Positions 57,240-64,000 of a DNA stretch of 64,000 nt are shown in pieces. The translations under genes were made by a program, and so were the position numbers. Positions within the stretch are counted from its first letter, which is position 1, and each line of letters starts with the position of its first letter. A model generated the notes under the pieces. It ran no database searches. It saw only the letters and a program-made list of their open reading frames with translations, and was not told where the DNA came from. This DNA comes from Casuarina equisetifolia (Eukaryota > Streptophyta > Magnoliopsida > Fagales > Casuarinaceae), in contig CM052357.1 of NCBI GenBank assembly GCA_028551475.1, positions 11,517,931 through 11,581,930 on the forward strand. Direction: 5' to 3'.

Positions 57240-60200
57240 TGGCTGCCTTATTGACCTTCAATAACCACCCATATTTGATGGTACCAACTATAACCATTGG
57301 AAAAATATAATAAAAATGTTTATAATGGGACAAGATGTAGAATCTTGGAAAATCGTAAACAAAACAATAGAAATACCCAAAGAATCACCTTTACTTTGGT
57401 CAAATGAAGTTTCCAAAGAAATAGAGAAAAATGGTAAAGCTATAAGTATGTTGTATTATTCTTTAACTGCATCTGAATATAATAAAATCTCTACTTGTCA
57501 AATAGCAAAAGAACTTTGGTATAAATTAGAGGTCTTGCATGAAGGAACTGAAAAAGTTAAAAACTCTAAAATTGACATGTTGATCCATAACTATGAATTA
57601 TTTGTGATGAAACTAGGTGAAAGCATTTCTGAAATGTATAATAGATTTTCTGATATTGTTACTAAACTTACATTGCTAGGAGAGACTTATCCAAATAAGA
57701 AATTAGTTAAAAAGATTTAAGCATGTTTGGATAAAAGTTGGGAAGCTAAAAGAACTACCATAGAATAAGGAAATAATCTAAATACAATAAAGTTAGATGA
57801 ATTGATAGGATCTCTATTAACATATGAGCTTTAAATCAATAGAAGAGTCAAAGAAAGTAGATAAAAATATTGCTTTTAAAACTACTGTAAATGATAATGA
57901 TAATTCTGATGAGGATGAGGATATTGCATTATTTGCTCGAAAAATAAGGAAGTTCTACAAAGCAAAAGGTAAGAATGTAACTAGGGCTACTGATGATCTT
58001 TGCTTTGAGTGCAAGAAACCAAGTCATATAAAAGCAAACTGCCCAACTTTGAAGGGAAAGAAGGATAGAAAGTCTAAGAAGAAAACGCTAGTGGCTACTT
58101 GGGATGATGACTCATCTTCGAATGAAGAAATAGTGATGGAAATAGCAAATGTATGCTTCATTGGGATAGAAAGGCATGCTGAAAAAAGTGAATCAATGCC
58201 CATTTGGGATGAAGACAGCTCATCCTCTAATGAAGAAAAAGATGAAAGGAACTTTCAATGTTTCATGCCAATGGAGAGTTATGATAACAATGAGGTAAGT
58301 ACATCTAACAAGTGTCAAGATTGTACTTTATTCAATGAGCTAAATGATACATTTAATGACGTGGTTGATAGATTGCATGAGTTAGAATTTGAAAATAAAG
58401 CATTGAAAGAAAATATGTCTAGTATGCAATTTGAAAAGAATAAGCTTGAATGCCAATTAAAGAAATCAAGTTTGAATGTAGAAGAACATGAGAAAATGAA
58501 AAACCAATATGAACTAGCTGTAAATGAAAATTCAAGCATGAAACTTGAAATTAAAAAGTTAAAAGAAACAATTTTATCTCGTGGAAACAAATCTAAAATA
58601 AATGATAATATATGTATGTGTTTTGATTTAAATGAAAAGCATGAGCATATAAAGAATGAAATTGATTCCTTAACTATAAAGCTGTCAAATATTGAATGCT
58701 TAAAGAAAAAGCTTGAAAACAAACTAGATAGCTCAACATGCTTGCTGAACAAGTTTATTAACGGTAATGCCATGCTTGAAAAGATATTACAATTATAACA
58801 AGGCATGTATGACAAGGCTGGTATAGGTTATAGATTAAATGCTGATGCAAAACCTTTTACTAGATTCTTTGAAAAGAAAAACTACATGACTACCTTGTAT
58901 GACAAATGCACATATTATAAATATTTTGGTCATTCAATTGATAAATGTCCAATAAAAGCTGGTAGAAGCTTTAAAATTAAAAGAAAATGGGTGCTAAAAG
59001 GCACAATGATCTCTAACACTCAAGGACCTAAGGAAAGAAAGGTACCATACATGCAAGCTCTTTTATTTGTTTCTACAGTACATGAACATAGAAACATCAA
59101 CCATTGTAGGAGCATTGTGATGAGTAAAGGTCCACAACACATAACCAAAACAATATAAGTATGCATAAATTGTGGTGAAACATAATGTAGTAAGTGTGGT
59201 AAGAAATAATAATCATAAACTTGCATATAATCATATTTATGCTTGCTAAATATCATGCATACTTGTTAGAAATTGTTGAATTACATGATGAAAAATGTTT
59301 TCCTCTTATGTCAAGTAATTCTACATAGGTTATTGTGTGAATGAATGTGTATGATGAATAATGTGATGAAATTGATAAACTTCTATCCAAATACTCATCA
59401 TCCTAGTATGGTAACATGATAGGGGAGCATTAATTAAAATATTGGCTTCATGTTACAAGCTAGTCTTTATTGGAAAGACTTACAAGTTAGTCTTTATAAA
59501 AGTGACATGTGCATGATAAATAAGATTGATGCATACGACATGAGTAATATCTCATTTCTTAAAAGCTTAAATGATTGCATAATTTGAAAGGGAGTCTTGT
59601 AAATCTTTATGATTTTTACTCCAACTGAAATGATCATAAATTTTGCCAATAAAAATATTACATTAAGTATGAATCATGCATCTTTTATTTGTGTTTAATC
59701 TTAATGATTTTACTGATAAATTTGACACATGCAAAAATGTGTTTTGTTGATCCTTAAAATACAAATATGAAATATTTACAAAATGTTGTCATTTAATATG
59801 GTACATTGTTGTAACAAATTATTACTGTAAATTATTATTCTTTCACTACATATATAGTCTCACAATACAGCAATATGAAATAAGAAGTTTCCTATGGAAC
59901 ATATATTCAATTGTCACATAAATGATAACTTGAATTACATATTATGCTACTTATATATATATTTTGCATTCAAGTTACAATCAAGTGGCAACGAAAGAAA
60001 AGGAAACAAAGGGATATTAAATGTTCCATGTATTTGGTATGTTTTTCTATCTTACTCCTACATAGATAATACTTTCAAAAGAGAAAGAGGGATCTCTATA
60101 TCTTGAAAATAACTTTAAGATGTTTTTAAGATTATGCTTAATGTTGAATATGTATTTGCTATAGCAAATAGAATAAGTACAAAAACCATGCAATATGATT

Positions 60201-61160
60201 ATCTAAGCATGTAGTTTGCTGGATGTTTTTAAAAGGTTTCAACTTTGTTGAATGATGGGATATATGTAAATACATTGCTGAATGAGACATTGAGATAAAG
60301 GTTGAATATACATGAGTTATGTTTGCTATTGCAAATGATGAAAAAGGAAATACTTTCATGCAGCAAAATATAAAGATATGCAAAGTTTCAGTTTGCCAAT
60401 GATTAATCCTTCATGATATATATGTTGAAATTGTGTACTACACTCATTGTGACCATACTGGGGAGAAATAATAGCACTTGAATCTTATGATTGATCCATC
60501 TAAGTGTGGTAAAGGAAATGAAGTTTTCTACCCTAAAAATGTGTTTCAAATTTTCTTGAATCTATCTCTTATGATGATTGTTGAATGAATGAATATACAT
60601 GATTGGATAATAATGTGAGAAAGTGATTGCTAGAATGTACTTTTACAATATTATCGTTGTTTGCTTAAATACACTAGAACATTGTGTATTACTTGCTCGT
60701 TACTATTTGATACTGATTGGCATCATTTAAGGAGGAACCTTAAACATTTCAGTTCTGAGGGATCTTAGCCAACAAGCGATATTGACTCATTATAGAATAT
60801 GTTAGTTTCATGTTTTTCCAAGAAGTAACAAAGTGTTACTCTTTCTACTATTGAAACTGAATATATTGTCTTAAATAGTTACTATGCACAAGTTCTTTGG
60901 ATGAAAAATCAAATTGCTGATTTTAATTCATTTCAAAGTTCTATACCCTTGAAGTGTGATAACACAAGTGCTATGAACCTCACAAAAAATCATGTTTAGC
61001 ACTCTCACACTAAACACAGAGATTAGACATCATTTCATAAGGGATCATGCCCTTAAGGGAAATGTCACCATAGAATATGTTAGCACTTTTCATTAACTTG
61101 CAGACATCTTTATTAAACCTCTCAACAAAGAAAGGTTTTGTTATCAATGAAGAGAGTTAG
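57240..61160 (+). pseudogene. Copia internal region: gag and RNase H parts
   Basis: Gag domain wording (ISMLYYSLTASEYNKIS, IAKELWYKLEVLHEGT) lies at about 57.3-57.7 kb. The CCHC knuckle is at about 58.0 kb, then a region rich in Lys, Glu and Asn that looks coiled-coil (58.3-58.8 kb), then a second Cys-rich stretch CTYYKYFGHSIDKC at about 58.9 kb. RNase H-type wording is at about 60.8-61.1 kb. The stretch between is AT-rich and not recognisable. Fossil, broken. Confidence 0.75.
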
Positions 61161-61201
61161 GAATGTGTAATGTAGATGATTTATAGGTTTAGTTTTTTTG
61201 C

Positions 61202-61437
61202 AAAATCTGCATCACTACATTAATGTATTGGCATACATATGCTCTTCATCAATCTCATGATTGAAGTAGCCTTCATTGTCAATTAACATTCCCTTTCTTG
61301 TAACAAGAAGGGGCCCTTCAAAATCTGCATCACTACATTAATGTATTGGCATACATGTGCTCTTCATCAATCTCATGATTAAAGTAGCCTTCATTGTCAA
61401 TCAACATTCCCTTTCTTGTAACAAGAAGGGGCCCTTC
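61202..61437. repeat. 118-bp tandem duplication inside the element
   Basis: Units 61202-61319 and 61320-61437 both run from aaaatctgcatcactac to aagaaggggcccttc, with only about three or four differences. It lies between the RNase H remnant and the 3' LTR. Confidence 0.9.
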
Positions 61438-62542
61438 CTAGTTTAAAGGAGAGTTTACTTGATATTCTACTGCAACACTCCAAACTCTGCTGCAAAACTC
61501 CAAACTCGAATGTAAACACCACTTTACAACAATGGTAGGCGTTGCTACTCAGAGGGAGCTTTTGATTCATCATATCGAGTATGATTTTTCCAATTTTTTG
61601 TTACTTACTAATACAACACATGCTCTGTAAGATCAATATCATTTCTCTTTTACTGGTAAAATTTAAATTTTGCTTTCTGGAACTTAATTCTGCAAATATG
61701 GTGATGATATGATGATAGCTTTTGTTGATGTGTGCACATCTTTGTTATCATCCACTCTACTGCAAATCTCTGTGTATCTCACATATATGTTAGAGGTTTA
61801 TACAAAGAGATAAATATGAACAAGAACATAATATGTGTTGAGATAGTGTGTTGTCATTATGGGTATATGGGAGAAATATAATCATGAAAAAAAGACATTT
61901 CCTCTCACTGCATACATGAAACAACTCTCTCCATGATCAAATGTTTTTAAATACATCTATTATCATGACCAATGGATACTTTTCATGCATATACTCTTAC
62001 ATCCTTTACTTTGTGGCTAGTTGGAATAATTTGGACAGAAGCTATCCTTGAGGGGGGAGCTATGAGCTCTTGTGAAATGTTGCAATAACTCTATAGTTTT
62101 ATGCTTTTGGTATTGTTATGGTTATAGCACATGATTTTCTATTTTTGGTATTGATATATGTTTGTTGATTATGTTTATAACACATGGTCTAGTGTTTTTA
62201 GTGTTGATAAAGCAAAAAGGGGGTGAAATATATGATATGATGATCATATATATTTGATGTACTTGGAACTTGATATAAGGAGAGAAATCATTTGGTATAA
62301 GGGGAGAAATACATGATGTTATATTGGTCATATGCACTTTGGACTTGATATAAGGGGAGAAATATATTTCTTGATTGTTATATTGATGTACTTTGGATTT
62401 CGTATTGATTATGCATCAATATATATTTAAAAGTATTTTCAAAGTGCTTATGCTTGACTTGGAAACTTAAAAGTTGAAAAGCTGAAAATGATTTATATTA
62501 CATCAAAATATTTTATTTTATCATCATCAAAAAAAGGGAGAA
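61438..62542 (+). other. Region between RNase H remnant and 3' LTR
   Basis: Non-coding. Repeated words ataaggggagaaat and gatataagg at about 62270-62365 resemble multiplied polypurine tracts. The true tract abuts the LTR at 62543. Confidence 0.5.
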
Positions 62543-63528
62543 TGTTGGAATATATTGTAATGAAATTAGAATATATTAACATTTTGATGATGAGAAAAAT
62601 TAGAATTATAACATGAGAATATTATAATCATTGTTTGATTGTTTATTGGTTTAAATAAGAAAATCAATATTAGAACTTTTTGCAAGAAAATCGCAAAAGC
62701 TTTAGCCCGTGCAATTTAGTTCACACAACCCAGAAGCATTAGTCCGAAATGGAAGTTTAGGCTGTTACTATTCACTGAAACAGTTACTAAAGCTCAAGCC
62801 ATTACTATTCACTGAATGGAAGTTCAAGCCACCTAAAGCTCAAGCAAGTCCAATCGGAAGAAGCTCGAACTAATATAGTCCAGCCTGCATGATTCAAAAA
62901 TAGCCTCCAACAAGAAGAATACTATTCACCAAATTGTATTGTTTCAAATAGTTACTATTCACACAAATAGTATTATTCACCTACAATTCAAAAATAGCCT
63001 TTAACGAAAAGAAAAAAAAAAGGGGGGGGAAGAAGAAGAGAAGGTGGGAAATCAACAGGATTGTTGGATCAATGACTCTTTTGAGTGAGAAAAGTGAGTT
63101 CTCTTAATGCTATATAAGAGATAAAAGGTTGATTGTTTAGAACAACCAAAAATAAGAGAAGCTAAGTGTTCTTGAAGTGGAATTTCATCAATCTTCTCTT
63201 AAGCTCATCAAGTTCATCAAGCTGAAGAAATCATTCAGTGATTCTATTCTAAGCTCATTATTGCTTTGATATTCTTGTTAGGAAATCAGTTTGATTTTCA
63301 ATTGATATCTTATTTAAGCTAATTTGATTCGGATGAATAGTGCTACAATTTGAGAAATTGGGGCTTCTATCCATACTACTTTAGATCAAATATCTACACT
63401 TATCTAAAGCTTAGGAAATCATTTTGTTTTTCAATTCATATCTTAATTAAGCTGATTTCATACGAGTGAACAGTGCTAGGGTGTATGTGAATTTGGGACT
63501 TTTGTCCATATCATTCTACATTAGGGTC
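62543..63528 (+). repeat. 3' LTR, partial
   Basis: Aligns with 55811 to about 56765 of the 5' LTR, including tgctatataagag and both taggaaatca units. Alignment stops near 63528, where an inverted LTR begins, so the last ~400 bp of this LTR are not present here. Confidence 0.8.
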
Positions 63529-64000
63529 TAATCTTATTACAACTTAAGAGGGGGGTGAATTAGGTTTATCAAAAATCCTTTAGTCTTTTTCATTTTTCTT
63601 ATGTTAAACAATAAAGGAAGCAAGTAAAGTTATCACGCAAGATAAAGACACAGATATCTGGAAGGTGGTTCGGCCCAAGCCACCTCGGCACCTACTCCAC
63701 CCCCACTCTAGCAAAAACCTACTAAAGTCACTCTTCAATCAATTACTCAATTGATTACAAGGGAAAACCAATCCCTCAATCCCAATTACAAAAGATAACC
63801 AATCCCTCAATCCCAATTACAAAAGATAACCAATCCTTTAATCCCAATTACAAATTCTCTCCCCAAGAATTTAAACAATGAGTAACAATTAAATACAATT
63901 TTTGAATTCAACTTCTATAAGATATGAATTTAAGTTCAGAAGCTTCAAACAAGTATTAGTGACTTAATACAGAATGATATGGACAAAATTCTCAAATTCA
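63529..64000 (-). mobile_element. Inverted LTR of a related copia element, cut by window edge
   Basis: On the minus strand this reads like the last ~430 bp of the 5' LTR at 56730-57150: tttgataaacctaattcac, atgaaaaagactaaagg, ggtgattcaacc-like text and ttgggggaga-like text. It differs in detail, including a 31-bp minisatellite, so it is a separate family member in opposite orientation. It continues past base 64000. Confidence 0.75.
63768..63852. repeat. 31-bp minisatellite in inverted LTR
   Basis: Nearly three units (63768, 63799, 63830) of ccaatccctcaatcccaatt plus acaaaagataa. The matching place in the 5' LTR (about 56885-56930) has only about one and a half units. Confidence 0.85.

Larger units (their letters stand above)
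55811..63528 (+). mobile_element. Long-LTR Ty1-copia element, broken
   Basis: The 5' LTR is 55811-57163 and the 3' LTR starts at 62543. Both open tgttggaatatattg. A primer-binding site follows the 5' LTR and a polypurine tract (aaaaaaagggagaa) precedes the 3' LTR. Recognisable interior parts are a gag region (about 57.2-58.8 kb) with CFECKKPSHIKANC as zinc knuckle and a long coiled-coil-like stretch, and RNase H wording at about 60.8-61.2 kb ending in an IFIKPL-type motif. The long LTRs and extended gag suggest the SIRE/Maximus or a related group. It is heavily broken, with many breaks, and is too short for a complete member. By eye the LTRs differ at several percent, so insertion is likely a few million years old. 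The right end runs into an inverted relative. Confidence 0.85.

Noticed and set aside
58315-58815. 166-codon minus-strand ORF rich in Ser and Phe
   Set aside because: It is antisense to the coiled-coil-like gag stretch, where Lys/Glu codons read as Phe/Ser on the other strand.
1-64000. tRNA, rRNA, CRISPR or bacterial-type systems
   Set aside because: None was found. tRNA-like words at 15.3, 27.8, 41.6, 43.9 and 47.3 kb occur without cloverleaf pairing and fit SINE-type pieces. The repeats are tandem or block duplications, not spaced arrays.

Overview
This window is plant nuclear DNA, almost certainly from a eudicot with a moderately large, AT-rich, repeat-laden genome. The evidence is the gene set: GTE-type bromodomain, NAC, BAHD acyltransferase, alpha carbonic anhydrase, CML-type penta-EF protein and trehalose-6-phosphate synthase 1. 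Short exons have GT/AG borders, there are CT-rich 5' UTRs, and two kinds of Ty1-copia element are present. I cannot name the species. All gene models were read by eye from codon phase and splice signals.

Layout. 0-2 kb: a CT-rich leader made of three minisatellites, then a 175-codon ORF with three copies of a W-G-x-K-R-K-R-S motif. 2-5 kb: decayed 3' end of a folylpolyglutamate synthase gene (minus) plus a second copy of its 3' flank. 6.8-13.7 kb: a TPS1 pseudogene whose exon is split by a 5.6-kb minus-strand copia element with a matching 5-bp target duplication. 16.5-19.1 kb: a five-exon bromodomain gene (minus) with a duplicated terminal exon and a duplicated 5' UTR/donor. 20.5-25.9 kb: a complete seven-exon secreted alpha carbonic anhydrase (plus). 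26.5-30.1 kb: a complete five-exon CML48/49/50-like calcium-binding gene (minus), convergent with the anhydrase. 30-32.5 kb: partial copies of this pair and a PGG-domain scrap. 32.5-39.9 kb: mostly featureless. 40.0-41.3 kb: a BAHD acyltransferase (plus), apparently intact except for one frame slip in a T run. 46.2-48.2 kb: another partial copy of the anhydrase/CML block, carrying a 500-bp dimeric element. 49.8-51.3 kb: a three-exon NAC gene encoding a short protein. 51.7-54.1 kb: a third, decayed CML copy. 55.8-63.5 kb: a broken long-LTR copia element, abutting the inverted LTR of a relative that runs off the right edge.

The strongest theme is repeated local duplication. The anhydrase 3' end, CML gene and a flanking block have been copied at least three times within 30 kb, while only one full copy of each gene survives. 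These paralogous blocks also serve as empty-site controls for later insertions. I see no operon-like or defence-like system. The oddities are duplications, terminal-exon copying and insertion structures.
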